Shown here piece after piece: positions 8,507 through 15,003 of a stretch of 31,354 bases of DNA (within the stretch, counting starts at the first letter, position 1; each line of letters begins with the position of its first letter). The notes under the pieces were generated by a model. It saw only the letters and a program-made list of their open reading frames with translations. It was not told where the DNA came from and did not search any database. Origin of the DNA: an uncultured Eggerthella sp. (GTDB taxonomy: Bacteria; Actinomycetota; Coriobacteriia; Coriobacteriales; Eggerthellaceae); NCBI GenBank assembly GCA_900538545.1, contig UPYK01000017.1, forward strand, positions 1 to 31,354, written 5' to 3'. The position numbers were made by a program, and so were the translations under genes.

Positions 8507-9022
8507 ATGTTCAGACCAATGCGCAGAAGCAAACAACAGCTTCCTCACGAAGAAGCACTCGCTATCCTGCAAGAAGGGAGCACGGGCATCCTCGCTCTTT
8601 CCGGCGATGATGGCTATCCGTACACGGTCCCGCTCAACTATCTCTATGTTGAAGCCGATGAGCCTGAAGCGCTCGGCAAGGTCTACTTCCATTCCGCAAA
8701 AGCAGGCCACAAGATCGACGCGATCGAGCGCGATCCCAAAGCAAGCTTCTGCGTGATCGCAGACGACACGGTGCTTCCCGACAAGTACTCCACCGCCTAC
8801 AAAAGCGTTATCGCGTTCGGTACGGTTCGCCTTATTGAAGGGGATCTGGCGCATAAAGCGCTTTTCGATCTAGGTGATAAGTACAACCCTCATCACGAAG
8901 ACCGTACGCTCGAAGAGGTCAATTCCGCCGAAGATCGTTGTGCCATGATCGAATTCACGATCGAACACCTTACGGGCAAGGAATCGCACTCCTACCGCAA
9001 GCAACGCGAGCAGCAAGAATAG
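8507..9022 (+). CDS. Pyridoxamine 5'-phosphate oxidase family protein (NimA-like)
   Basis: 171-aa split-barrel flavin-binding protein. The N-terminal half has the family pattern GILALSGDDGYPYTVPLNY and then YFHSAKAGHKIDAI, typical of the group with 5-nitroimidazole reductase NimA and general FMN oxidoreductases. Catalytic activity cannot be assigned; resistance to nitroimidazoles is only a possibility. ATG 8507 is chosen because an AAGGGG Shine-Dalgarno lies 6 nt upstream and homology begins soon after; the frame is open another 34 codons upstream through a region that looks like promoter. It is transcribed divergently from the ABC exporter. Confidence 0.8.
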   Translation: MFRPMRRSKQQLPHEEALAILQEGSTGILALSGDDGYPYTVPLNYLYVEADEPEALGKVYFHSAKAGHKIDAIERDPKASFCVIADDTVLPDKYSTAYKSVIAFGTVRLIEGDLAHKALFDLGDKYNPHHEDRTLEEVNSAEDRCAMIEFTIEHLTGKESHSYRKQREQQE

Positions 9023-9104
9023 CCCGATGCGCAGTACTCACATCGTTCAGCCATAGTAAGTACGGTATCCGAAATCATCGTAAAAAAGCCTGCACAATGG
9101 GTGT

Positions 9105-9112
9105 GCTACTAT
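9105..9112 (+). promoter_or_regulatory. Possible extended -10 promoter for the deaminase gene
   Basis: TGCTACTAT gives an extended -10 (TG-N-TACTAT, hexamer 9107-9112) whose expected transcription start falls at or very near the A of the ATG at 9119. No clear -35 is present. If real, the deaminase mRNA would be leaderless. Confidence 0.35.
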
Positions 9113-9118
9113 GGCAGC

Positions 9119-9607
9119 ATGTCTTCCTCTGAAAGAAATATTGCAACCCCCCTTCCCGATTTTATGCAACTTGCCATCGATGAAGCCCGTCAGGGCATTG
9201 CCGCAGGTGATAGCGGCCCATTTGGATCTGTCATCGTAAAGAATGGGGAGATCGTGGGGCGAGGCCACAATCGCGTGATCGCGAGGAATGACCCTACCTG
9301 CCATGGAGAGATGGAAGCCATTCGCGCTGCCTGCCGCAATCTTAATACCTATGACTTAACCGGTTGTGAGCTTTACACTACGGCTGAACCCTGTCCAATG
9401 TGCTTGGGCGCGATTCTATGGTCTAACATCTCTGCTGTCTACTACGGCTGCACACGCCAAGATAGTGCCGCTATTGGGTTTCGTGACGAAGCCTTCTATC
9501 GCCAACTAAACAGCGGGGAAACACCAACGAAGATTCAAGAGCTCGACCGTTCTGCATGCCTTGAGCTGTTCAGCGATTATGCCGCTAAAGAAGCCCAACG
9601 CTACTGA
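9119..9607 (+). CDS. Nucleoside/guanine deaminase, CMP/dCMP deaminase fold
   Basis: 162-aa zinc-dependent deaminase. Zinc ligands and the catalytic Glu are seen in CHGEME (His62, Glu64) and EPCPMC (Cys92, Cys95). GPFGSVIVKNGEIV, NDPTCHGEMEAIRAA and the ending KEAQRY-type tail resemble Bacillus GuaD guanine deaminase more than TadA, so guanine to xanthine is the likeliest reaction; cytosine-like or other purine substrates remain possible. The frame is open to a GTG at 9101, but ATG 9119 better matches the family N-terminus. Neither has a convincing Shine-Dalgarno, which fits a leaderless transcript. Confidence 0.8.
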   Translation: MSSSERNIATPLPDFMQLAIDEARQGIAAGDSGPFGSVIVKNGEIVGRGHNRVIARNDPTCHGEMEAIRAACRNLNTYDLTGCELYTTAEPCPMCLGAILWSNISAVYYGCTRQDSAAIGFRDEAFYRQLNSGETPTKIQELDRSACLELFSDYAAKEAQRY

Positions 9608-9668
9608 TTTCAATGCACAGGACGGCATCTCGAAATAGTTTCGGGCCTTACATCGAAAAGGAGATACT

Positions 9669-10127
9669 ATGGGCGCATTCGCAGATCGTGTCTTTGCAGT
9701 GGTGAAACAGATTCCGCGCGGCAAGGTGGCAACCTACGGTCAGATCGCGCGCATCATCGGCGCACCTCGCGCTGCGCGCTATGTCGGCTACGCCTTGCGC
9801 GCTAACCCCTCTCCTGGCACCGAACCTGGATCGATCCCTTGCCATCGCGCGGTGTTCAAGGATGGCCGCATGGCAACTGGTTTCGCTTTCGGTGGTCCCG
9901 AGATCCAACAGCAGATGCTCAAAGAAGAAGGTGTGGAATTCGACGAAGAAGGCAAAGTGGTGATGGAAAGCTTTCTTTGGAATGGCGTTCCCGCCGATGA
10001 ATCAGGCTTACCCATGGGGCCACCCAGTGATTTCGACTGGGAAGCAGAACTTGCCGAAAACCCCCTTCACGACTGCGAAACCTGCAAGCACCCCCGCCCC
10101 GATTGCCAAAAGGGCATTTCAAATTAA
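9669..10127 (+). CDS. O6-alkylguanine-DNA alkyltransferase family protein (single domain)
   Basis: 152-aa protein consisting of the DNA-binding/active-site domain of O6-methylguanine-DNA methyltransferases, without their N-terminal domain. The acceptor motif IPCHRAV is intact (Cys58), unlike alkyltransferase-like ATL proteins, which replace this Cys, so suicidal alkyl transfer is possible. RGKVATYGQIA and the recognition-helix segment RAARYVG are typical. The C-terminal 45 residues are an extra tail ending in a small Cys pattern (CETCKHPRPDC), perhaps a metal site. A strong AAGGAG lies just before ATG 9669. The last third of a related gene recurs at 11072-11228, and the island begins 8 bp after the stop. 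Confidence 0.85.
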   Translation: MGAFADRVFAVVKQIPRGKVATYGQIARIIGAPRAARYVGYALRANPSPGTEPGSIPCHRAVFKDGRMATGFAFGGPEIQQQMLKEEGVEFDEEGKVVMESFLWNGVPADESGLPMGPPSDFDWEAELAENPLHDCETCKHPRPDCQKGISN

Positions 10128-10135
10128 AAGAAAAA

Positions 10136-10214
10136 CCTCGGAATAATTCCGAGGCTTGCATTCAGACTGGCGGAATGTACGGGACTCGAACCCGCGACCT
10201 CTGGCGCGACAGGC
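10136..10214. repeat. Left 79-bp direct repeat (att-like) of the tRNA-Asp island
   Basis: It matches 14984-15062 at every base except 10207 (C against T at 15055). It begins with the palindrome CCTCGGAATAATTCCGAGG and ends inside the tRNA-Asp anticodon arm; identity stops at 10215. Offset between the copies is 4848 bp, the size of the circle that site-specific excision would release. Confidence 0.85.
10168..10214 (-). pseudogene. tRNA-Asp 3' fragment left at island boundary
   Basis: 47 nt corresponding to the anticodon-to-CCA part of the intact tRNA-Asp at 15016-15092. The T arm, variable loop and CCA end are present; the D arm and 5' acceptor strand are replaced by island sequence, so it cannot fold as a tRNA. 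Confidence 0.85.
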
Positions 10215-10242
10215 TAAAGAGTTGCCAATAAGCTGAATGAGA

Positions 10243-10605
10243 TCAATGACCCTCTCGCGCCACTGTCCTGTTCAGGTCGTACTTCCACTGTTTCCACCAT
10301 CCGAATGCGGTAGCCTTATTAATTCCAGCATCCGTATAATACCTTTGGAGCTTTTCTAGATTGTGATAAAGCTCATACTTTGTTGTTTCTTCAACCTCGT
10401 CGTCTAGCAATGTCATGCTTACAAATTCTACAACCGTATCCCATTGTGAGCGAAAAGCCTTTTCGTCATTCTCATATTTTTCCAAACGATACACTTCGGG
10501 ATAAATATCGAGAATCTGTCTCAGAAAACCGCCTTCTTGCCACATCTCAAGCTCGATAGGATCGAAATCAGATTCAGTTTTTAGCTTGACTGAAAGCTCG
10601 ATCAT
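10243..10605 (-). CDS. Hypothetical protein, second gene of a coupled pair
   Basis: 120-aa soluble protein I do not recognise. It is rich in Glu, Trp, Tyr and aromatic/charged helices (for example FGWWKQWKYDLNRTV near the C-terminus) and has no signal, membrane segment or catalytic motif I can name. ATG 10605 is preferred over GTG 10620 because it forms an ATGA overlap with the stop of the upstream DUF5674-like gene and follows a GGTGGTAGG stretch. The tight coupling suggests the two products act together or in fixed ratio. It ends 28 bp from the left island boundary. Confidence 0.7.
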   Translation of the reverse strand: MIELSVKLKTESDFDPIELEMWQEGGFLRQILDIYPEVYRLEKYENDEKAFRSQWDTVVEFVSMTLLDDEVEETTKYELYHNLEKLQRYYTDAGINKATAFGWWKQWKYDLNRTVAREGH

Positions 10606-10979
10606 AGTCCTACCACCCACGACTTCAAAACGTTATCTATGCGTTCTATAACATTTGGGTCAGTAACAATTCGAAGATCATCGCTTTCGGTGCCAACCCG
10701 CTCATTGATCGGTTCATTTAACCCCGATTCGTATTCAATATGAAGGTCATCGAAGAATATATTGCCACCAAGTAAATCCTTTTCTTCGGCCTTTAACAGA
10801 GCTTTACCATTTCTGTGAACTTGCATCCCTACGACAATCTGATTATTTACCGGATCTACCGTGAACTTAATGTATTCATCAAAGTATCTAGGCGAACAGT
10901 CGCGCAACCATTGGGGATCAACATTATCGGTAAGCAATACGCCATAACGAGGGATGTTTGAATTCTCAACGTTATTCAT
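10602..10979 (-). CDS. DUF5674-like protein, first gene of a coupled pair
   Basis: 125-aa protein resembling the small DUF5674 family, whose members share a pattern of an IKxxVD strand, a GxxxHxxGxxLL segment, a GxN/GGN motif and ESLIN. Here these appear as YIKFTVD, GMQVHRNGKALL, LLGGNIFFDD and IEYESGLN. The family has no established function; recognition is from memory of the pattern, not a search. ATG 10979 is chosen because GGAAGGAAGGG precedes it; the frame continues 8 codons further upstream. A TATAAT promoter (11027-11055) lies 48 bp upstream. The next gene overlaps its stop by 4 bp. Confidence 0.65.
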   Translation of the reverse strand: MNNVENSNIPRYGVLLTDNVDPQWLRDCSPRYFDEYIKFTVDPVNNQIVVGMQVHRNGKALLKAEEKDLLGGNIFFDDLHIEYESGLNEPINERVGTESDDLRIVTDPNVIERIDNVLKSWVVGL

Positions 10980-11026
10980 ACGACCCTTCCTTCCGATACT
11001 CATATTTCAGAAATTGAACGTTACCA

Positions 11027-11055
11027 ATTATATCGAAGCGGCAAAGCCGAACCAA
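11027..11055 (-). promoter_or_regulatory. Promoter of the DUF5674-like gene pair
   Basis: Reading the minus strand, TTGGTT (11055-11050), a 17-bp spacer and a perfect TATAAT (11032-11027). The predicted start near 11020 leaves a 5' leader of about 40 nt to ATG 10979. It lies beside the junction with the methyltransferase remnant. Confidence 0.6.
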
Positions 11056-11071
11056 AACAACCATGAACAAT

Positions 11072-11228
11072 TTTCCTCTGGAATGACATTCCCGCCGATG
11101 AATCAGACTTACCCATGGGACCGCCCAGCGATTTCGACTGGGAAGCAGAGCTTGCTGAAAGCCCACTTCACCACTGCGAAACCTGCAAACGCCCCCGCCC
11201 CGATTGCCAGAAGAATTCCAAGAATTAG
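11072..11228 (+). pseudogene. 3' remnant of a second alkyltransferase gene
   Basis: From TGG at 11079 to TAG at 11226-11228 the plus strand reads in frame as the last 49 codons of a protein like the one at 9669-10127 (WNDIPADESDLPMGPPSDF and so on, ending with CETCKRPRPDC). Over the first 45 codons I count 14 differences in 135 nt, 8 of them synonymous, so it diverged under coding constraint in another lineage rather than by recent copying. No start, active-site domain or upstream part is present. The final few codons differ completely from the intact gene. Confidence 0.85.
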
Positions 11229-11301
11229 CGAGTGCAATGCTGTCTTAAATTTCCACGATTGCAAGATTCACGCACTCCAAAGCTTCTTAATGCTTACTTT
11301 G

Positions 11302-11415
11302 TTATGATGGGTTCATCGTCGGGGTCATTTCAGGCGTAAGCCCAATGGAGCCGTAAGACCAACACGAGGCACCCACAAGGAGTGGAATTTCTGGATAAGT
11401 GGTTTCGTTGTCCAT
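11302..11415 (-). CDS. Small peptide gene with double-glycine-type leader (candidate)
   Basis: 37-codon ORF too short for usual gene calling. ATG 11415 follows AAGGGA at about 6 nt, and a TATACT -10 box at 11452-11447 predicts a start about 25 nt upstream. The product starts MDNETTYPEIPLLVGA. Residues 9-16, EIPLLVGA, fit the double-glycine leader pattern (Glu -8, hydrophobic -7 and -4, Gly-Ala at -2/-1) cut by C39 peptidase ABC exporters. The predicted 21-residue core starts SCWSYG, has one Cys and many Ser/Thr/Pro, and ends in MNPS. It could be a bacteriocin, modified peptide or signal. No modifying enzyme or C39 exporter is nearby, so function is open and the ORF may be chance. Confidence 0.45.
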   Translation of the reverse strand: MDNETTYPEIPLLVGASCWSYGSIGLTPEMTPTMNPS

Positions 11416-11446
11416 CTATTTCCCTTCATTGAAAATGGAAACTAAG

Positions 11447-11452
11447 AGTATA
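11447..11452 (-). promoter_or_regulatory. -10 box upstream of the small peptide gene
   Basis: TATACT on the minus strand, about 30 bp upstream of ATG 11415. No good -35 was found at 16-18 bp, so the assignment is tentative. Confidence 0.4.
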
Positions 11453-11562
11453 CCCTAAAGGCGCTAGAGAGCTTTGCATGATAAAACACACTGCAATGGG
11501 TACTGACTCATGATGTAGCTCTCATACCGCCAGTATTCCTGTTCTTAGAATTTTGGTATGCA

Positions 11563-11596
11563 TAAAACTAAAAACCAGGAGTCGCGCTCCTGGTTT
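11563..11596 (-). terminator. Rho-independent terminator of the anchored-protein genes
   Basis: Perfect 10-bp stem AAACCAGGAG (11572-11581) / CTCCTGGTTT (11587-11596) with a 5-nt loop, followed on the minus strand by a T-rich tract (complement of 11563-11574). It lies about 35 bp after the stop at 11632. Confidence 0.8.
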
Positions 11597-11631
11597 CGCA
11601 TTTAAACTAATCTCTGCTAAGAATAAGTACA

Positions 11632-12351
11632 TTATTGAGCATTCTTGTTAGATTCGATCACCTCTTTTGCTTGAGGAATTAACTCGACCGAAAGCAGCTC
11701 GCCGTTTTTGATCAACGTATTTACCTCATCAATGAATATTCCATTGACTTTATAAGAGGGATTTTCAACGACCTCTCGAGCGGAGTCAATAGCCCAGTTT
11801 TTTACAAGCGCTTTTAGCTTTTCATCTTCGCTCGCTGATTCACTATAGGTCTCTTCTTCGTTCAAATCAGAAAACGCTGTGAATAATGAGATATCTCCAT
11901 CCGCCCTATAATTGAAGTAGAAATACGCATCACTTTTTACTCCGAGCGCACCTCGAGCCCGAAAAGAAGCATGAAGTACAAAGTCGATCTTTCCATCATA
12001 ATATGCATCGATAAGTTCAAAGGAATCTGGTTTTGAAAGGGTGTCGAACAAAGATTCATAAACCTCTGCCGAACACCAAGCTATGATATTGCCTATAGCT
12101 ATTTCTCGTTTTTCGCTTTCATCCGCAACTTCATACGCCTCTTCATATTTACCTTGCTTAATTAAGCTCTCCGGCGTCAGAAGCACGCGAGGCAAGAAAA
12201 CTGCACAAAGTATAATTAAAACTACTCCGCCAATAGCGATTCCGAATAAAGCATTTTTAGAAAATCTTTTTTTCTTAGAAGAACTTTTCTCGCCTTTATC
12301 AAAAGAAGACTCCTGAGCAGATTCAGTTTTTTCATTGCCGTTTGTATCCAA
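11632..12351 (-). CDS. Hypothetical membrane-anchored protein, island
   Basis: 239-aa protein of unknown function. A charged Lys/Ser-rich N-terminus (residues 1-33) is followed by one membrane helix (about 34-54, FGIAIGGVVLIILCAVFL) and a roughly 180-aa domain probably outside the cell, with an EEAYEVADESEKREIAI helix and mixed strands. I prefer a TTG start at 12351 because AGAAAGGA lies 8 nt upstream; an ATG frame start at 12393 has no ribosome site. Layout matches the neighbouring gene at 12422-13234, which suggests a shared envelope role. The terminator at 11563-11596 ends this group. AT-richer than the flanking chromosome. Confidence 0.7.
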   Translation of the reverse strand: MDTNGNEKTESAQESSFDKGEKSSSKKKRFSKNALFGIAIGGVVLIILCAVFLPRVLLTPESLIKQGKYEEAYEVADESEKREIAIGNIIAWCSAEVYESLFDTLSKPDSFELIDAYYDGKIDFVLHASFRARGALGVKSDAYFYFNYRADGDISLFTAFSDLNEEETYSESASEDEKLKALVKNWAIDSAREVVENPSYKVNGIFIDEVNTLIKNGELLSVELIPQAKEVIESNKNAQ

Positions 12352-12421
12352 ATGGCTATTCCTTTCTGTTGCTAATACGAGTTTTAACAACATGCAACAT
12401 CATCTATTGCTCCGACAAAGC

Positions 12422-13234
12422 CTACTGCTTCTTATCCGGTATTTCGTTTGTAAGCTTCTTAAGAGCTTTTGCACAAGCATCATCTGCAGCGTTGAAATTC
12501 GTACTATACGTCTGCAATGATCCTGACGGATCAGCCGCTAAATCAACCAAATCTTCTACCGTACTTGCAAATTCTTTTGCAGCATCATATGCGTCTTCCA
12601 GTTCTGGATCAGGAGGATTTTTTAACTTCCCCATAAGTGATTCCACTTCACTCATATATGACTTCATGTTTGCAATCTTTGTTTTCACATCGGAATCTGC
12701 ATACAATTTCGCTAAGGCTTCATTAAAGTCTGATGCATGATATTTTTCAATATCAGCATCCCATGTTTCATCTGCATCCCAGATAGCAGCGCGCCAAACA
12801 CTATTCGTAGTGTTACCAATTCCCTCGGCAAGCGAGGCTGCTTGCAGCCCATTCGATGACAGGCTATCCAAATTATCAATATACTCATTGTATTTCTCTG
12901 TTGCCTGAGCCTGCATGCTCAGCACTACACCAACGATAATAGCGACAACAAGAACGACAGCACCTACAATTATTCCTGTAATTGCTTTTTTCCCTAGTTT
13001 CTTTTTATTCTCCTTCTTCACCGGCGGCTGAACTGCTTTAGTCTGAGACATCCCTGCTGTCTCTGCTTCGAGGTTTTCCCGCCCATCAGAATACGACAAA
13101 ATCTTTTCTTCTTGCTGTTCGCCTGCTCCCTCATGAGTAGACACGGATTCAACCTCATTACTCGTTAGAGGCGCATCCGGGTATACGGCTTCTTCCGAAT
13201 TTTCAATTTCTGAATCTTTAGATTTTTCATCCAT
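12422..13234 (-). CDS. Hypothetical membrane-anchored protein with coiled C-terminal domain
   Basis: 270-aa protein. Residues 1-70 are acidic and low in complexity, 72-83 are a Lys-rich stretch (PVKKENKKKLGKK), and 84-107 are a strongly hydrophobic membrane helix. Residues 108-270 are helical with few aromatic residues, mostly Ala/Asp/Lys, and may form a helical bundle outside the membrane. ATG 13234 is chosen over the ATG 3 codons earlier because GAGGA stands at a proper distance. No enzyme motif is visible. Located between the lipoprotein gene and the other anchored protein, all on the minus strand. Confidence 0.7.
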   Translation of the reverse strand: MDEKSKDSEIENSEEAVYPDAPLTSNEVESVSTHEGAGEQQEEKILSYSDGRENLEAETAGMSQTKAVQPPVKKENKKKLGKKAITGIIVGAVVLVVAIIVGVVLSMQAQATEKYNEYIDNLDSLSSNGLQAASLAEGIGNTTNSVWRAAIWDADETWDADIEKYHASDFNEALAKLYADSDVKTKIANMKSYMSEVESLMGKLKNPPDPELEDAYDAAKEFASTVEDLVDLAADPSGSLQTYSTNFNAADDACAKALKKLTNEIPDKKQ

Positions 13235-13362
13235 TGCAACCATCCTCGTTTGTATTTCAAATTAGATTAATAACTTGTAAGCCTGTTGTCTTTCTGTGCC
13301 ATACGAACCACTGACTCCTACGATGCTCAGGGGATTTGCCTGGGTCAATGTCTTCGATTGGA

Positions 13363-13911
13363 CTAAAGGATTCTAATAGATGACTCAACAGTATTCGTGT
13401 ATGACTTCTGCAGATTCTCAAAAGATATCGTTACCACTATATTTCCATCCATTGAAAAGCAAACTTCTTTTTCCTTGCTCTCTTCAGTACCGTCTTCATA
13501 AAGATCGGCAGAAGACATGTAATGCCCTCGCGACATTTCCTTTATCTTGATGTTTCTGTATTTATATGTTGCATCCTTCGGAGGTTTATCAAAATAGGTG
13601 GAGACAAATGTATCTGCACCTAAATACGGGCTTATCTCGGTAGAATGAATATATATCCCAGAGCTAGTCCCTCCTTTATCTGGGAAAAAGGTCTCATTCC
13701 CCATATCATCACTAAAAGATTGCACGCCATCGCTTGACATCCCCTCAGGTATATCCATCTCGAATGCACCATTCAAGCACGCAGTCTCCACTGTATTGGC
13801 CACCTTAAACGGCTCAACTGTCTGTGACGAGCAACCCACAAGGACAAACAAAGCTACAACTAGCCCTGCCACAAACATGATCGAACTAAGGTGATGTTTT
13901 GGTTTGGTCAT
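13363..13911 (-). CDS. Predicted lipoprotein of unknown function
   Basis: 182-aa secreted lipoprotein. The signal peptide MTKPKHHLSSIMFVAGLV... ends in a lipobox LVGC with Cys27 as the lipidated residue. The remaining 155 residues form a compact strand-rich domain (FEMDIPEGM, GIYIHSTEISPYLG, VVTISFENLQKSY), reminiscent of small PsbP- or DUF-type lipoproteins, but I recognise no family. ATG 13911 follows GAGGCGAT; the frame is open 11 codons further up. It is the first of three genes for envelope proteins in the island. Confidence 0.75.
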   Translation of the reverse strand: MTKPKHHLSSIMFVAGLVVALFVLVGCSSQTVEPFKVANTVETACLNGAFEMDIPEGMSSDGVQSFSDDMGNETFFPDKGGTSSGIYIHSTEISPYLGADTFVSTYFDKPPKDATYKYRNIKIKEMSRGHYMSSADLYEDGTEESKEKEVCFSMDGNIVVTISFENLQKSYTNTVESSIRIL

Positions 13912-14059
13912 ATCGCCTCGTTTCGCTTCAAATTCTGAAAGCATAATTTGTAAACCTCATCAGAGCCTAAACATGTATTGATTCTGATTTAGACAGAGCA
14001 ATGCCTGCGCTTTATCAAAGCAAGTTTTTTATTTGGCTCAAGATTTACGAAATATATTG

Positions 14060-14253
14060 CTCCTTTCGTCTTCCCTATCCAATAGATAGCTATGAAAGGA
14101 GTTTTGCAAGCATGAAGGAAAACGCCCACACATAGCTTGCTACAGCCAATGGCTACACAGAAAGTAGAACCAAAAAGGAATGCAGGCGTTCTCCTGCACA
14201 GGTTCTAAATCTGTGTATTCACTGGCAGCAAATCTGCTGTCTATGGCTGTAGC
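14060..14253. other. Hairpin-rich intergenic stretch (possible structured RNA)
   Basis: The 575 bp between the lipoprotein and HEPN genes hold no credible gene. On the plus strand, CTCCTTTC (14060-14067) pairs with GAAAGGAG (14094-14101) around an inner CTATC/GATAG stem. GCTACAGCCA (14139-14148) pairs with TGGCTGTAGC (14244-14253), and it encloses hairpins TGCAGG/CCTGCA (14181-14198), ACAG/CTGT (14198-14214) and CAGCA/TGCTG (14226-14239). This nested arrangement resembles a multibranched RNA, but it could be DNA-level repeats of a vanished element. Strand and function are unknown. Confidence 0.35.
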
Positions 14254-14486
14254 AGCTATATTCTACCCGATACTTATTAAAAAACACACAACAAGGGCTT
14301 TTTAATCCCTACCAAGCCCCTATGCTCCCTTTTTAGCTAAGTCTTTTACCTTTGAAACATTTGCAGGCAGCACTGAACGGCAGATTAATCATTTCTTAAT
14401 ATCCGTAATTTTCTGAATGAGAAAACATCGAAAATCTTGATGAGCTTCAGCTTTTCCAGGTAACAAAGCTTCATAAAACGAAAGCC

Positions 14487-14894
14487 CTATAAGTTTTCAA
14501 GCAGCTCTTCGCCATAAAGATCGATCAGGCACGAAAGAAGATGCATGAATTCAGGAATATATCGATCGAGAATAGCCGTTACAAGCCTTTCAGCAAGGGC
14601 TGAATCGTACACATGCTCGGAAGCATTGCGATCATTGAGCATCGAGAGCCAGACTTTTTCATCGATAAAATCATACGCAGTATAGGCAGACTTGATAACG
14701 CCACGCGGCGAGCAAGTAGCCACACTCATCTTCCCCTCATGCTGGAGCGTTTTATAAAGAAGCCTCCATGAGAGCTCAAATTGCATCGCAAATTTATAGA
14801 TTATCCCGCTTTGGATAAATTCGTTGTCTAGGTCCTGTTCAGACGCATGGCGGAGCACAGCAAGATTCGCACGATAGCTCTTAAACTTGCTCAT
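14487..14894 (-). CDS. HEPN protein of HI0074 family (nucleotidyltransferase-partner toxin type)
   Basis: 135-aa all-helical protein like HI0074, the partner of minimal nucleotidyltransferases (NTase substrate-binding family). The segment DRNASEHVYD holds R-X4-H-X-Y: Arg and His form the HEPN RNase site, and in characterised HEPN/MNT toxin-antitoxin pairs the Tyr is the residue AMPylated by the antitoxin. The motif is intact, so RNase activity is plausible. No MNT (GSxARG type) gene is present on either side: upstream is the tRNA-Asp terminator and downstream is a 575-bp gap. ATG 14894 follows AGGAAGG by about 11 nt; the open frame extends to 14936. It lies inside the island next to its right boundary. 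Confidence 0.75.
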   Translation of the reverse strand: MSKFKSYRANLAVLRHASEQDLDNEFIQSGIIYKFAMQFELSWRLLYKTLQHEGKMSVATCSPRGVIKSAYTAYDFIDEKVWLSMLNDRNASEHVYDSALAERLVTAILDRYIPEFMHLLSCLIDLYGEELLENL

Positions 14895-14970
14895 GGAGCG
14901 CCACGCCTTCCTGCTGGCTACCACTGTGCAGCTCAAAGCTTACGCTACTATCCATATCGATAGAACAATG

Positions 14971-15003
14971 AAAAAAGAAAAAGCCTCGGAATAATTCCGA
15001 GGC
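14971..15003 (-). terminator. Terminator of tRNA-Asp
   Basis: GCCTCGG-AATAA-TTCCGAGGC hairpin (14983-15003) followed on the minus strand by a T-rich run (complement of 14971-14982), 12 bp after the tRNA 3' end. The same hairpin is copied at 10136-10154 as part of the left repeat. Confidence 0.8.

Noticed and set aside
10168..10214. A second working tRNA-Asp
   Set aside because: Only the 3' 47 nt are present; the D arm and 5' acceptor strand do not pair.
11300..11400. Possible riboswitch or conserved RNA in the island gap
   Set aside because: No match to consensus elements of TPP, cobalamin, guanidine, SRP or 6S RNAs that I know; the minus-strand peptide ORF explains the sequence better.
14112..14135. 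Seven-codon plus-strand frame MKENAHT behind GAAAGGAG
   Set aside because: Too short to support as a gene and no downstream plus-strand gene; kept only as part of the structured-region finding.
13912..14486. Search for a nucleotidyltransferase (MNT) antitoxin for the HEPN protein
   Set aside because: No GSxARG-like motif or open frame of sufficient length on either strand.
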